In this document: positions 10,379-23,128 of the stretch, piece by piece
How the letters are laid out: every line of letters begins with the position of its first letter
Position numbering within the stretch: the stretch's first letter is position 1
Source of the DNA: Nymphaea colorata
Taxonomy: Eukaryota; Streptophyta; Magnoliopsida; Nymphaeales; Nymphaeaceae
Reading direction: 5' to 3'
DNA: 51,567 bases
Assembly: GCF_008831285.2 (NCBI RefSeq)
Contig: NW_022204811.1
Coordinates: 1 to 51,567 of the forward strand
The notes under the pieces: generated by a model
Told to the model about the DNA's origin: nothing
Databases searched by the model: none
Seen by the model: the letters and a program-made list of their open reading frames with translations, nothing else
Position numbers and translations under genes: made by a program

Positions 10379-12213
10379 ATGCGAAAGGACGAGCTCGAGT
10401 TGCTGCAGGACATCAGCAAAATCGAACGCCAGCAGGCCATCCTGCTCGAGAAGCCGAGGACCCCGCAAGAGGAGCTTTTGCAATCTTTTGGGCAACGCTA
10501 CCTGGTCAACAAGAAGATGTTGCATAAAAACATCGAATTTGTCATCGGTTTCCTCGAAGGATCATTCGCGCATGCCACTCTCCAAGACGCCTACCTCACC
10601 TTCAGCCTGGAGAACAGGATCGATCTGTCGCCCTAGCACTTCAACGTCCTCAGGATGCTCATCAGCTGGACCGACTTTTACCCCAGCCTCCGGGCAAAGC
10701 CCACTCTTGAGCTCACGGAAGCTGTCTTCCAGGGCGGAGACGTCACTGCATTCTCATCCGTCGAGCAGTTCATCTCCTATATCAATTACATTGCCCCCGA
10801 TATCTTGAAGTTGCTGCGCAGAAGAGATAACTTGGAGTAGTCCCAAGGCGCCATTAAGGAGGAACGCTACAACTTGTAGAGAATAGGAGCAGAGGAACTG
10901 CTTGCATTTTTGAATGTGGCACTGCCGAAAGTGCTCTTCAACATCCTGATCTCCAACTAAATGCTGCCTCCCGAGCTCAAGAAAGACCACCAGACTTACG
11001 AGTGCCTCTATAAGAATCGCTCCCTTGAGTTCTTCGTCCGCAGCAAGACCAACTATGCCAACCTCATTCGCGTGCTCTTGAAGGGAGTCATTGAGATGAA
11101 CCTTAAATCCGGACAGCAGAGACTACTTATGGAGATGGCCATTCGCTACTTCTACGCCTACCATCACGACAAAAAGCATGGAGCGACTGATCTCTTCATC
11201 CAGGCCTACAACAAGTTGGACGATTCCACACGTTTTTCGCTTGCGGATGAGTTCATTCTCTTCTTCCGCATCATTCGCAAACTGGGAAAGGGCAGGTTCG
11301 CTGACTTCCTTACTGATAAGTCTGAATGGGTGAGGGAAATCACATCAAAAGTGACCGAGAAGAGCCTCATTGGATATCAAAAGGAAAGCGTGAAGCCATT
11401 CAATCCACTCGAAATTTCCGATATCTTTGTCGTGGAAAATGGACATAAGACTCTTCGCACCTTCTAGGTCTTGGAAGATTACTCACTCTTCTACTTCAGA
11501 GTGGATGTTGTTGCGCTTGACATCACTGTGCGTCTCTATTACTTGGGTGATATTGAAGCTGAAAAGCAAACTGAAACTTTGCTGATCGAGCAGGAGAAAA
11601 AGTCTGGAGAATTCGCAAGCAGTATTATGGCTGCTCGTCGAGGCATCTACGTGTTCGAATTCGACAACAGCTACTCTTGGATAAACAGCAAGACCATCCG
11701 CTATGAAAATGTCATCTTCTCTCCTCTGCAGATCAGATCGGCTGAGCCCTTTAAGTGGATTCCATCCTACTTCAACGGCATCCCCTCCAACGAAGTCATT
11801 CCTGAGAAGGTTGCCACCATCCAGCGCATAGTCGATCGCAAACAAGAGAAGCAGAAGGAGTATAATGGCACTGCCAATATCACTAAAAACGGGCCCTTCT
11901 TCAACCTCAAAGTCACCACTTCCAACCAAACCTATGAATTCGAGTCTGAAAACGAGGAAGTCTTTGTGAAGAGATTCAACGAGTTGGTTGAAATCTACAA
12001 GAACGTGAAATGGACCATCAACGGATAGGTATATTTTCATTTATATAGCCTTTGGAAGACAGTGAGGACCTGCACGAAATTTTCACCAACGAACAGTTCA
12101 AGAAGCCAAAATCGAAGGGAGGCGAGAAGAAGCCGGAAAGAGAGGAGAAGAAGAAAGAGAAGAAGGCGGAGATTAACTTCGAGGAGTACAAAGAGGAGGA
12201 GACTAGTGCGTGA
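10379..12213 (+). CDS. helical protein with C-terminal GOLD-like domain
   Basis: An intact 604-codon reading frame with one 20-nt intron (12029-12048), ATG 10379 to TGA 12211-12213, and no frame breaks. It uses TAG/TAA at 10636, 10840, 10879, 10960, 11467 and 12028. The first ~330 residues are helical (LLQSFGQRYLVNKKMLHKNI; LVQ-less 'MAIRYFYAYHHDKKHG'). From ~residue 355 a beta-rich segment reads 'DYSLFYFRVDVVALDITVRL', then 'GIYVFEFDNSYSWINSKTIR', the signature of GOLD-type domains found in Golgi/secretory and SEC14-like proteins. The last ~60 residues are Lys/Glu-rich. A membrane-traffic role is inferred from the GOLD-like part only. A 185-aa open frame on the opposite strand is a shadow. 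Confidence 0.7.
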
Positions 12214-12285
12214 GATTGAATAGATTTATACATACATTCATCATGATAGGTGAGATACAAAAATGATGGTGTGGGCGATGCAGCA

Positions 12286-12861
12286 TCACCCCACTTCTAT
12301 CTTTACCTTGGGTCCCTCCAGGTGGTTCACGTTGTCGATTAGCCACTCCATTGCTGGCACTAATCCGCTGTTCTCGTGGTCCTTGATTGCAGTCACTGGG
12401 TATATGGCCCAGTTGCGCTTCATGCTATGGACGCCTAATTTTTCGCTGAGGTGTTACATGTTCATCGTTGCCATGTCTCGCTTGTTTGCGATGATCAGTA
12501 CGACTGCATTCTCCATATCCGGGTGTGCTAGAATGCGTGCCAATTCGCTGGCTGCCAGGTCGATGCGCTCGCTATCAGAACTATCCACCACATAGATGAG
12601 TGCCCTAGCTCGGTCGAAATAATGTGTCCAAAGATTACGTAGCTTTTACTGTCCGCCTACGTCCCAGACCATGAACTTTATGGTCTTGTATGAGAGTTCC
12701 TCGACGTTGAAACCGATGGTGGGGATGGTGCTGATGACTTCGCCTAGTTTGAGTGAGTAGAGAACGGTGGTTTTGCCGGCTCCATCGAGGCCGAGCATGA
12801 CCACTTTGCACTGTTGTTTGGGGACTTTCTTGGCGAAAAGACTTTTGATAAGGTTTCCCAT
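12286..12861 (-). CDS. ARF: Arf-family small GTPase
   Basis: Intact 191-aa frame, ATG 12861, TGA 12286. The N-terminal MGN gives an N-myristoylation site. GTPase motifs are all present: GLDGAGKT (G1), Thr in '[10 protein letters not shown]' (G2), WDVGGQ (G3), NKRD (G4), and 'PVTAIKD' in the G5 region. After WDVGGQ comes TAA then KLR; Arf proteins have Asp/Glu there, which fits TAA = Glu. '[20 protein letters not shown]' and '[14 protein letters not shown]' are typical Arf text. It acts in vesicle coat recruitment; the exact paralogue (Arf or an Arl) is not certain. It converges with the GOLD-like gene (72 bp gap). Confidence 0.92.
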
Positions 12862-12983
12862 GGATAAATTATAAAAACTTACCCTCCAATCAATCGATTT
12901 AATAAGGAAATCCGAACCTTTCGGAGAGGGAAAGAGAAAATAATTGATTTTCAGAATCATTGTGAGTATAATTTAATGTAAAT

Positions 12984-13718
12984 TCATGGCTGAGGGTGTG
13001 CTTTTGCCAAGGAATCAAGAACAGCATTACAGATATCAATTTCTCCATGTTCGTTGACTAGGTTAATTATAGCTCCTATTTGCAAATTCATTACATGCAG
13101 CTCTTCCTTTATCTCATCTAATTCACTCTTTTTGGCTTTGAGTTCATTCTACATCTAATTTTTTCTTTTTTGCATAATCTTAGATTTATTTTTGACCTCC
13201 AATTACAGTTCTTTATTGGCTTTGACAATTTTCTTGAGTTCTTATTTCAAGATCATATTTTTTTCTTTCAAAAAATTATGTTGGGATTTGATTTAAACTT
13301 ACTTTTGATTACTTTATAAGAGGTCCAGCTAGGAAGAAGAGGATTGGTCGCCTTCAGGTAAGATTGAAGTTGCATAAGTATTTTTGATGGAGATGATTGC
13401 GGATAGGGCTTACGAGAAATGAATAATTTTGGTCTTTTCCTAATCGATGGGCCAGTCCCTTGCATCGAAGGAGGCGCTTCCAAGTATCTTCTTACTGGAA
13501 GATTTTTCAGAGTCAATGAGCATTAGCAATTCAAACTGGGGCCTTTCTTCATGCAAAATAATTTTATGTTCGATATTAGTCTCTATTTGCTCGGCTTATA
13601 ATCGAATGAGGCCAGATATATAGTAGTGGAAATGCTCCATCCTCAAATAAAATCTGGGTGTCTCTTTGGTCGGCTTCACAACTCTGATTGATCTAATTTT
13701 AATCTCTACCGAAAACAT
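12984..13718 (-). CDS. NT-C2-like domain plus coiled-coil protein
   Basis: Intact frame of 244 aa, ATG 13718 to TGA 12984, with several in-frame TAA/TAG. Residues 1-75 are beta-rich: 'MFSVEIKIRSIRVVKPTKE', 'FYLRMEHFHYYISGLIRLE', 'FELLMLIDSEKSS' and 'ILGSASFDARDW'. This pattern fits an N-terminal C2 (NT-C2/EEIG1-like) fold. A Ser-rich linker leads to a strongly charged coiled coil (residues ~135-205). The short C-terminus (IINLVNEHGEIDICNAVLD) is less charged. NT-C2 proteins often tether cytoskeleton or membranes. The C2 call is by pattern only. Confidence 0.55.
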
Positions 13719-13816
13719 TGATTATTAGTTAAATCAACTCAAAACCTACTTTTCCCAAGTGAGTTATAGAAAGAAGAGATAATTGCAAAAAGATCATTTG
13801 AATGCAGGTACTGCAG

Positions 13817-16100
13817 TCAAAATTATTTGATAAGTTGCTAAAAGAGAGATTTTTCAAATTATTCTTCACTCTATTCGTTTATCGGCCGGTATAGAAATTT
13901 TCTGGAGTTTGCCGCCAATAACGTCAATTTATGCCTAAGTTTTAATGGCTTTATCTTCGTTTTTTTTGTTACTGGCCTCAGATCTAAGCCCTTAGGGTTT
14001 GCCTAAGGAAAATAGGAGAGGTAGTCGTGGAGGATATCGACATCAAGACTGCCGAAACTACCGTTGGCCTACCCTCTACCTTCACTGATCACCTTTCTAA
14101 AGATGTCCTAGAAGGATTAGAGTAGCTCCTTTGAGTCGAATCGCTATGCCAAAGTCTTCATCTTCATGAAACGGTGCATCATTGGATGATCTATGTTGTT
14201 TCTGCAAACAATGTTTTTGTATCCCTCATAAGCTCGATAATACTATCTCCTCAAATAGTAACAATGTTCTTTACGCTAGACTGTCTTTAAGTATCTAACC
14301 CGATTTTGTTTTTTCTCGAACTCACGAAAAAACTTGCGGATGATGTGTGATTTGAAGGGGATATAGTGTAATTTTGGGCATTAGAACTTGTTATGGTACT
14401 CGTCATTGCAATATAAACATTTATTGCTTTCGAAGATGAAGTTGCTTTCATGCTTGTCAAATATGGTAAAGAAGTGTTCCTTCTCAAGGTCACTTTTCCT
14501 TATGATGTCCATGAAATCTCCTTAAGAAAGCATCATTATTAGCGAATATTCCTTGGCAATTATATCGAAATTAAGATCTCGACTTCTGTTGAGAAAGGTA
14601 TTGTTGAGGAGAATTGGCTTGGGATGCAATTTTTATTATATGATAATATCTTCAATAATGCACCCGTTCATGAAGGTGGCTCCATACCTATGAAAGCGGT
14701 AGCTGATGTCTCCTCTCCTTAGGATGAGAATACTGTTGGAGTCTTACCTGCACGGAATCAAATTTTCTCCAGGGTAGCATACCTTGTTTGTGAACTGCAG
14801 GGCAAGGTTGTTTAATGTCTCAAGACGGAGGTTGCAGAAGAAAGGCAGCTATTTGAATATCGTCTGGTTGACATCGTTCTCGTATTCTGCCTTTAGCTGC
14901 TCGGGAAGTCCACTCAGAAAGGTTACTCTTTCTCTAAACTAAAATTTTTAATGAACTTCTCTTTCATAACTTATATAGCTGAGTATCCTTTGCTCAAGTG
15001 GGGCCGAAACAGAAGATTAGTTTGTCATTCTTCTAAAAGTACCCAATTTCTTTTCGACGCTCTGGTCAGAGTTCCTGAGGCTTAAGACTATAGTTCCGAT
15101 AAGGTTGAGATTGTATGCGAGCACAACTGATGCAAAAAGCTATAAAAACGCAACTACAAGTGCCTATTTTTAATTGGTTGCAACGTAGTCTCCAAAACCA
15201 GTGGTTGTGATGAGAGTTGCCGACCAATACATGGCCCAAAAATATTGGATATCCCAAGACTAGTTTTGGATGTTGTGAGTAATCATCCAATTTTGTTCAG
15301 CGTTCAGGCTGGCCATCGCCAGGAGCAGGCCGGCACGAAGTGCATGAAGATGACTTCAAAAAGGATGACCTTTGCCAAATCCCAATAGGATTGCTTGGTA
15401 TGGGAGTTGATATAATGCAAATCGAGTACTTTTAGATTCATTGGTATTTTGAACAATTTTATCGATGCTATGAAGAAAGCCATCACGTTAATCGGATAGT
15501 TTAGAGGGTACACCATCGTTAGGATGATTAGCCCGATAGCTGTTGAGTAAAGGATTAAATCTAATATCCCAGTGGAGTACCACAAGATATCATCAATATG
15601 CGTGAGGGATTTGCCATTGACTATATCTTTCTTGATGGATTTAGAAAAACCTTAGAAAATTAAAAGGCTATTGCCACTACCTTTAAGAAGATGATAGTCG
15701 TGCTATTTGATATATTGTTCCGAAAACTTTCGATAAACGCTTGGAAGACCGCGATATAGAAGATGATGAGACTGAAGATGATATCTCCTGCGAAGATGAA
15801 GCTTTAAATGGATTTATTCTTGACATCTATCCCTTAGATGTGCAGCCATGAGTCGCTGCCTTAATTGTTGATATTGAGTTCGAAGTTGACTGGCGTTTGA
15901 TAGATGTTATTCCTTTTGATTTTTTCTCGAAAGGTGTTGATATAATGCTCGAGTCGATACTTCCTGATGATCTTCTTTAATTTTTTTTTCTAGTCTGCCT
16001 CGCTGCTACTCTAATGATTTGAACCCCTGTGCTAAACTTGATCGGCCGATGCTTGCTAATTCGTCGCTTCTTTTATGGTCCGGTTCCGGAATATTAGCAT
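13817..16100 (-). CDS. voltage/cyclic-nucleotide-type K+ channel with CNBD
   Basis: ATG 16100 (likely), TGA 13817. A disordered basic N-terminus leads to S1 'FIFAGDIIFSLIIFYIAVFQ', further hydrophobic segments (ILDLILYSTAIGLIILTMVY; INVMAFFIASIKLFKIPMNL), and a pore 'YFWAMYWSATLITTTGFGDY' with filter TTTGFGD, predicting K+ selectivity. S6 'LFASVVLAYNLNLIGTIVLS' is followed by a C-linker and a cyclic-nucleotide-binding fold ('ELPFFCNLRLETLNNLALQF', 'YPGENLIPC', 'SILILRRGDISY'). The cAMP-contacting Arg/Thr region is not clearly conserved. The tail is basic with many in-frame TAA/TAG. In 'TNxKxALVV' a TAG occupies the conserved Glu after the filter. Frame breaks occur near 15,310 and 15,620-15,700. 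It belongs to the large ciliate KCNH/CNG-like family. Confidence 0.82.
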
Positions 16101-16252
16101 TGCTATAGATGTTTCAATCTGCACTAAAAAATCAATATAAACTAACTTAGGTAATTAGTCTTCACGAGGTCTATTTAATAATTTGTCCATTCCGTTCGGC
16201 ATAAATTGGGGGGTCAATTGTTAAATATGAGGGAATTTACATCAGTGATTCA

Positions 16253-17360
<1,108 letters not shown>

Positions 17361-17579
17361 AACTTTTATTTATGTTGAAGCCTACTCAATTGAGTACACT
17401 TAAACCGCTGACCAGAAAAAATAAAATGTTTACCGAACAATACTGCAGTAAAATGTCAACTAACATGGAATAAAATGTGTTGATTTTTTTTGGAAGGTAA
17501 TTGGGTATTTGAATTGTGCGCTTTTTATGAACTGATCGAGATATATATGAGAATAAATCATAAAGTATATACGTAGCGC
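17361..17579. other. intergenic, divergent promoter region
   Basis: 219 bp between the OYE gene (-) and a small plus-strand gene. A/T-rich, with a 'GATATATATGAGAATAAATCATAAAGTATATA' type stretch (17,541-17,572) just upstream of the plus ATG that could hold a TATA element. No exon or RNA gene seen. Confidence 0.35.
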
Positions 17580-17892
17580 ATGTTCGACGAAAACACCAAA
17601 CTTGCAACGATGAACCCGGAGACATTCCACGTCAACTTCCTCAACTCCTCTCCAAATGTCCCGCACCTTCGCTTTCGCATTCTCAAACCGCGGGAAAGGA
17701 TAACAATCCCAGAATGCTTCAGCTTGCCACTCTCCACTCTAGCAAGACCAAACAGTGGCAGGAGTGCAACATTTTGAAGAAGATAGAGGCGTTGATGAAG
17801 AAAGTTACCCCATCCACGAAGACGTGGATAACGAGAACGAGATTACCTTCGACAGTCTCATCGAACTGATTTAAAAAATGGAAATTGAGTGA
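17580..17892 (+). CDS. small hypothetical protein
   Basis: ATG 17580, TGA 17890-17892, ~104 aa after two one-base breaks near 17,705 and 17,808. It reads 'MFDENTKLATMNPETFHVNF', 'LNSSPNVPHLRFRILKPRER', then 'KTKQWQECNILKKIEALMKK', then an acidic C-terminus 'EDVDNENEITFDSLIELIEK'. The pattern suggests a small structural or adaptor protein with a C-terminal helix. Family not recognised. Confidence 0.45.
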
Positions 17893-18406
17893 AAAGGAGC
17901 CAGCATGATACTAGTGAATTTATATGAAAATTGCCTTCTAAAAGACCTCCATATTTTTGAAACGCCATTAATCCTTGGGTTGTTGCGATTGGAAGGATGA
18001 AGAGTATTGCCTTCTTGATGAAAATTAAAATTTAGGTCTGTTTCTATTAGCCCTATAATTACTATTTATAAATTAATTATTCTTCTAAGAAAATATTAGA
18101 TATATTGGAATGGAAGACAGTGCCAGTTTGACTCTGATCCAGCGGCTTGGCTGCACCCTCACTCATCTCAAATTGAAGAGCTAAAATATAGACCAAGTTG
18201 CCGCCCACTGCCGTCAGGACCATATCACGCCCCATGATTTTGACTAAAGAAAGAATAGGTCCTGCTACAAGGCTACCTTTAGCCCGCCTAAACTTTTTCC
18301 CGATTACAATCACCCCATCCCTGAAAAATAGCTCAGGAGTTTAGAAAAAACTAAAGCAGCACACTTCTCCTTCCTTCCATTTTGAATAACTCGCAGTATC
18401 AATCAT
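17858..18406 (-). CDS. hypothetical protein, 3' end uncertain
   Basis: ATG 18406 starts an unbroken frame: 'MIDTASYSKWKEGEVCCFSF', 'FETPELFFRDGVIVIGKKF', then a hydrophobic, glycine-containing region (GSLVAGPILSLVKIMGRDMV; LTAVGGNLVYILALQFEMSE). This part to ~18,080 looks well-behaved. Beyond it the frame stays open through clustered TAA/TAG to TGA at 17858, overlapping the end of the convergent gene by 35 bp. That tail contains a hydrophobic segment (KKAILFILPIATTQGLMAF). An unrecognised short intron with an earlier stop is possible. No family recognised. Confidence 0.4.
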
Positions 18407-18483
18407 CCTTCAAGCTTAAAAACCAGGAAAAAATAACCAAGAGCAAAGAAAAATAATCATGGTTCCTCAAAGGAGATTGGGCC

Positions 18484-18907
18484 ATGAAGCCGGCCTCTGA
18501 GTTTCAGGTAATTCTTTTCATTTATATAGGAAAAATTCAACAAAAAAAATGGAAATTAGTTCAACAAAACAAACCACCTCCGCTCAAATCACAACACGCT
18601 TACCATTTTTAAACTTAGGGACTGCCACAAGGGGGTTTCAAGCTACGACAAGGACTTTAAGGCATACCTCCTGAAGAAGGAGGTAAAACTTTCCATCGGT
18701 GACCGCGACCACCTCAACAGCAAAGAGAACCAGACTATCGAGACAGGCTTACCGAGTACCAAAGGAGGTATGATTCTGTCTTCTAGTTTGCCCCGCCAAA
18801 GCAAACCCTCCCATCCTACTGCACTAAGAGCACCCTATCAAAAGAACTACTCCTAAACTTCCGTGATCATTTACATCACTATTTGTAATACGAATCTATA
18901 TAATTGA
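18484..18907 (+). CDS. small basic hypothetical protein
   Basis: ATG 18484, a 22-nt GT-AG intron candidate (18508-18529), then a Asn/Lys-rich segment, 'CHKGVSSYDKDFKAYLLKKE' and 'VKLSIGDRDHLNSKEN'. A one-base shift near 18,750 gives the more protein-like 'RLTEYQRRYDSVFEFAPPK'. TGA at 18905-18907 in one frame; the other frame runs into the next gene. The 'YDKDFKAYL' and 'TEYQRRY' motifs are reminiscent of microtubule-associated repeat proteins, but that is weak. Family not assigned. Confidence 0.35.
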
Positions 18908-18911
18908 TTCA

Positions 18912-20893
18912 ATGTTCTTGGATAAAAATATTCAAAACAGATATACAATCGGCAAACATCTCAGAAAATTGAAGGGATTGAGGAAGAAGGATCCCGAAGC
19001 CCAACGCATCCCTTTGCCGGAATCTTTGAAATAGTATAAGGAAGATTTGTAGCGACAAGGAATGGTCATCTCGCATATGGACCTAGGCCTATTCCAGACG
19101 AAAAATGGCCTCAAGTATTCCGGTTTCATAGCCACTGAGGACATCCCTACGAATAGCGTACTTTTGAGGGTCCCTGTGGATTGTCTGCTGACAACACGGG
19201 ATGCCTTTTTGAGCTAAATTCAAAAGTAAATATCGGATAACTAAGGGTCTTTGAGTAAAATCCCAAGTTCTACGCGAAGGCATTCAGCTCGGACTGGTAG
19301 GATAGGATTCTACTGACCTACCTTCTCTTTTAGTACCAAAAAGGAAAGGAATCAAGGTGGTACCATTTGATCCGAAACCTACCCAAAGAGATCGATTATG
19401 TCATCTTTTGGGACGATGAGGAACTGAAACTGGTCGAAGACGATTGGGTGAAACGCAGCTTCATCAAATAGAGGGAAAGAGTGTAAAAAGAGCAAAATGA
19501 ATTAATTAAAATCGCTGAAAAATATCCTTAGTTTTTTGATATGAAGTATTTCACAAAGGACAACATACGCTGGATACATGTCCATTTAGTTACGAGATGC
19601 TTCGGAAAATATTTCTAATACACAACTATGGTTCCATATGCAGAACTTTTCAATCACGAGTGCACTGATGTCTATTACACCATGGCCTACAACCAGATAA
19701 TCCAGCCAATCCCAAATAGGAATTATAGCCTCCTAAAACAATCACTCCTGAATAAGCTGACGAGATATCGTCAAGCGATGGATCCTATGATGCTTCCGAC
19801 GTGGATGCATCTGATGAAGATTTTGAAGAAATTGATATTTAGCTCAAATAAGTGCCATCCAATCCCCTATAAGCAGAGATTAGAAGTTAGTAGTCATACA
19901 TTTCAGCATTCATCAACTTCAATGATGGCGTCAGCTTGCCTTTCCTCGCAAAGACATTCTAATAGATATAGGATCTGAGGACCTAGAGTAAGACCCTCAA
20001 TTCGCTAAGAAAAGAATGGAGAGAGTGCATAGCAATAACGTCAGATACCTGCATTTCGTTAAAGAATTCTACCGAAAAGTGGGATGTAACGCCTATCGTT
20101 TCGGTTTGAGGCAGAAGAAGAAATGGAAATCAGAGAAAAAAGACAGCGAAGAGATAGAAGTAGACCCGAATGAGAAATACTTTGAAGGAGCTTGGAAGAA
20201 GGATAAATTTGATTAGTTCCTCATGGTATGCAGTTCAAAGGATCAATATTAGGAAGGCGCACAAGTATACTTTTGCTATGGAAGGCTACCCAATAGGCTC
20301 CTTTTGATGAGATATGGCATCGCTCTGTAGCACAATAAATACAATCACATTTACATCAGGATAGACATCTCGGATATAGTCTATCAATCAAAACCACTCC
20401 TAAAATATGTCATCCTCGATATTGCCCTCAAGAAATACAGGAAGTTTAAAATAAAAAGGACAGTCTTTTGCTGCTAGCTACTAGTCTTTCATCGAGGACT
20501 CCACTGGAGCTATTAGGAGGATCCTGAATTCATATTCTATGTCAATGATATCGAAAGATAAATGAAAATTTTGAAAATGGTGGAATAAATCTTCATCACG
20601 AAATTAAGTGCATATAAAAAACTATTAGCAGACAATGAAGAAAGACTGAAGGACCAGTCTCTTGGCTATCATTAATACTTTGCCATCGTATATACGGTAT
20701 AGCAACAAAGAATTTTGCATGAGCAATTGAATATGATCAATTACGCGCTTTAGGTCTTATAGCAAATATAAAACGGCCAAACTTTGTAATAGATCCTAAA
20801 GAGTGAAACAGACTAGAGTAAACTTCGATACCAACTGATGATGAGCATTTACTTCAACTCTTTCAAATTTTAGCACTGGAAAAAAATAGCCTG
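18912..20893 (+). CDS. SETD-type lysine methyltransferase (RuBisCO-LSMT-like)
   Basis: ATG 18912, 20-nt intron 19226-19245 that restores the frame exactly, TGA 20891-20893, ~650 aa. SET features run in order: 'GLKYSGFIATEDIPTNSVLL', 'RVPVDCLLTTRDAFL', then 'DRILLTYLLFxYQKGKESRW' where x is TAG at the Glu conserved in SETD3/4/6 ('LLxE'). Next come 'YHLIRNLPKEIDYVIFW', 'HLVTRCFGKYF', and the catalytic 'MVPYAELFNHECTDVYY' (NH motif). After an acidic insert (ASDEDFEEIDIE) comes 'GAQVYFCYGRLPNRLLLMRY', the SETD 'YG..N..LL..YG' motif. A helical substrate-binding C-terminus follows. Likely methylates a lysine or histidine on a non-histone protein. Breaks remain near 19,728, 19,955 and ~20,008. Confidence 0.85.
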
Positions 20894-21006
20894 ATTATGT
20901 ATATTTTGATTGTTCTGCTTATGCTCACATTCATGAACCATTGTAGATAATAGGCCAGAAGTATTTATCGATGATCCGAGTGATAATTTATAATAATAGA
21001 AATTCC

Positions 21007-22236
21007 ATGGGAAATACTCATTAAAACCAACAAAACCTCACACATAAAAATCAGCACCTCTCGGGAAACCTTTGTGAAGGAGGCAACCAACTCGAAAGTA
21101 GCGTTAGATGCTCATTTGGAGAAAATCTGGCGGATAATCCTCACCCAGCTTAGCAGATAAAAAATGCTAAGGAAGTGTAGGGAAGAGGGCATAAGAGTTT
21201 GGATAGCAAGCTGAAGCAAAAATTGTCACTATCAAAGCAAGCCAACACTCAAAGTTCAATGAGATTGAAGTTGAACAGAAGCGCCTCCAATGATTGCAAG
21301 GGAATTGGCCTCACCCAAGTCGAAAAGACAGTCTCCTAATATCGAACCGCTATCGTCATCAACAAGCCTCCTATCAGAATCAACTTCCATCAAAATGAAC
21401 CCACCATCAAAAAAGTCCCATAAGGCCTAGGGATCTACCGAGAAAAGTTTCCACAGAAAAGATCATTATTTTTCCACAATCGACAATTAAAAGAGTCCCA
21501 CTGAGCCAAGGATAATCATAAATCCTCCATCTAGTTCCCATGTATCATCAACTATGCCAGAAGGCCGTAAACTTTAACTAACTCTAACCACTCTTTGCAG
21601 GCAAGCATCGTGACTCCTTTCGTGCCACCTAAAACTGAGTGCCTTGCAACCAGTACTTCTCAACGCCCAAGAACCTAAAAAATTGAAAAAAGTTGCCATG
21701 AACAGAAGTCATACAAGCTACAATACTTGCGAGCTAGGACAAAACAATGGAGGAATTCTAAATAAACAAATAGAATGAGAAAAGAGCAAAGGGACAGTCC
21801 TGCCTTGTGTAATCTATTTTCAACGATGAACCAAGTGGATAGCATCTCTTCACTGATCCCAAACTGTATGCCTACATCACCAACAAGGATCCTCCTTGCT
21901 CAAGGGATCTAAAGACTAAATATGCTCTCCCACCTCTGAAGACCGCTCCTAGCAAAGGCGTTCAAATATTTTCAGCAGCATGCCAAGACCCCTTCACTCA
22001 ACATCACCCCCACAACAAACGTTCCATTACTACTCGAGCAGGTCATTCCCGATGAGTAGAGTCAAGGCCGTATATCTAGACCGATATTTACCGATTTCCG
22101 ACTCTAACCGACTTCTCCTAGGACAGCAAGACCGATAACACCTCTTTCATCCCATCGTAAGGAACAATAGTTCAAGCCAGAAGCATCCCCTGCAAGGAGA
22201 ATAGCTGCTAAAGTTTTGCAAGCCGAAGATAGATGA
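21007..22236 (+). CDS. low-complexity, probably disordered protein
   Basis: ATG 21007. Opens as 'MGNTHENQQNLTHKNQHLSG' with an MGN N-terminus that could be myristoylated, then Ser/Asn/Lys-rich text such as 'SKLKQKLSLSKQANTQSSM'. Coding continues past a shift near 21,490 (SPTEPRIIINPPSSSHVSS) and further breaks. The end reads 'LNITPTTNVPLLLEQVIPD', 'GRISRPIFTDFRLEPTSPRT', 'ARPITPLSSHRKEQ' and TGA 22234-22236. No folded domain recognised. The composition and Pro/Ser clusters suggest a regulatory or scaffold protein. Several introns are probably missed here. Confidence 0.45.
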
Positions 22237-22411
22237 AATGGTGCTTGCAGACCTGCGAAAGCTCCCAATAAAAAATTGATATTTTTGGACGACCATATTT
22301 TCAGGGATTAAATAGCAGGCATTGGATAAATAATTAACGGCAATAAAATGTAACTAAGCCCAATTGTCCTGGCGCTTAATTGAAGGTTATATAGAACCTA
22401 ATTATAAAATA

Positions 22412-23128
22412 ATGAAAATGTCTTCTACAACCACCAGCTCCAGGTATCAAGCCAGTTTCAATATCGTCCTCGTGGGAGAACGGGGAGTCGGTAAAACCTC
22501 CTCCTCATGCGCTACGTTCGCGGCGCCTTCTGCAAGACTACGCCGTCACTCTCGGCCTCGATTCCTTCAGAAGGGAAATGGTCGTCAAATCTGAAAGGGT
22601 AGGCTGCAGCTCTGGGACACGGTACATATGCATTAAAATAGATTGGACAAGATGGATTTAAGTCACTTATTAAATCTTACTACAGCCGGGCTGTTGCGTC
22701 GTTATTGTCTATAGCGATCCTCTCTAGCTAAACGAACAATCGAAGGCTTTCTCAGCGAGATTGAGGAGTACGCTTCCGAGCATGCCATAATCGCGTGCGT
22801 GCGAAGCAAGATCGACCTGAAACCCATGTTTTTGCGCTCTTATTCAGGACCTAAGAAGAAAAATCTATTTTGAAATAGTATCAGGCTCACAATAAAATAA
22901 AACTGTGGATGGAGGCCAGTTCCAAGGAAGGGACCAACGTGAAGCAAGTAAGTTATCTATATAATGCAGTTCTTCGAGGATTTGGGTGTGCTCTTAATGG
23001 AAAAATATGTGGAAGATTTCTAATTTAAATATTTCGTGTCTATCATGAAAAAAGATTCGATTCTTTTGAGCAAGACGGACCTGGACCAAATGGAGGGGCA
23101 GAGAAAAACCAAGTGCTGCAGGATTTGA
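22412..23128 (+). CDS. Rab-like small GTPase, copy 1 (disrupted)
   Basis: First member of a tandem pair. ATG 22412. Motifs: 'NIVLVGERGVGKTS' (G1), 'LWDT' + intron + 'IGQDGFKS' (G3), 'VRSKIDL' (degenerate G4), 'EASSKEG' (G5), and a C-terminal 'KCC' for prenylation near TGA 23126-23128. Introns at 22622-22641 and 22828-22847 (20 nt) and 22948-22969 (22 nt) match those of copy 2. Compared with copy 2, one C is missing at each of three places (near 22,500, 22,545 and 22,605), breaking the G1-G3 exon. Rabs direct vesicle traffic. It may be a decaying copy or carry base-calling errors; copy 2 is intact over the same exon. Confidence 0.7.

Noticed and set aside
11483-12040. 185-aa open frame on the minus strand
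   Set aside because: Lies antisense to the intact GOLD-like gene; it is a shadow with no start context or family features.
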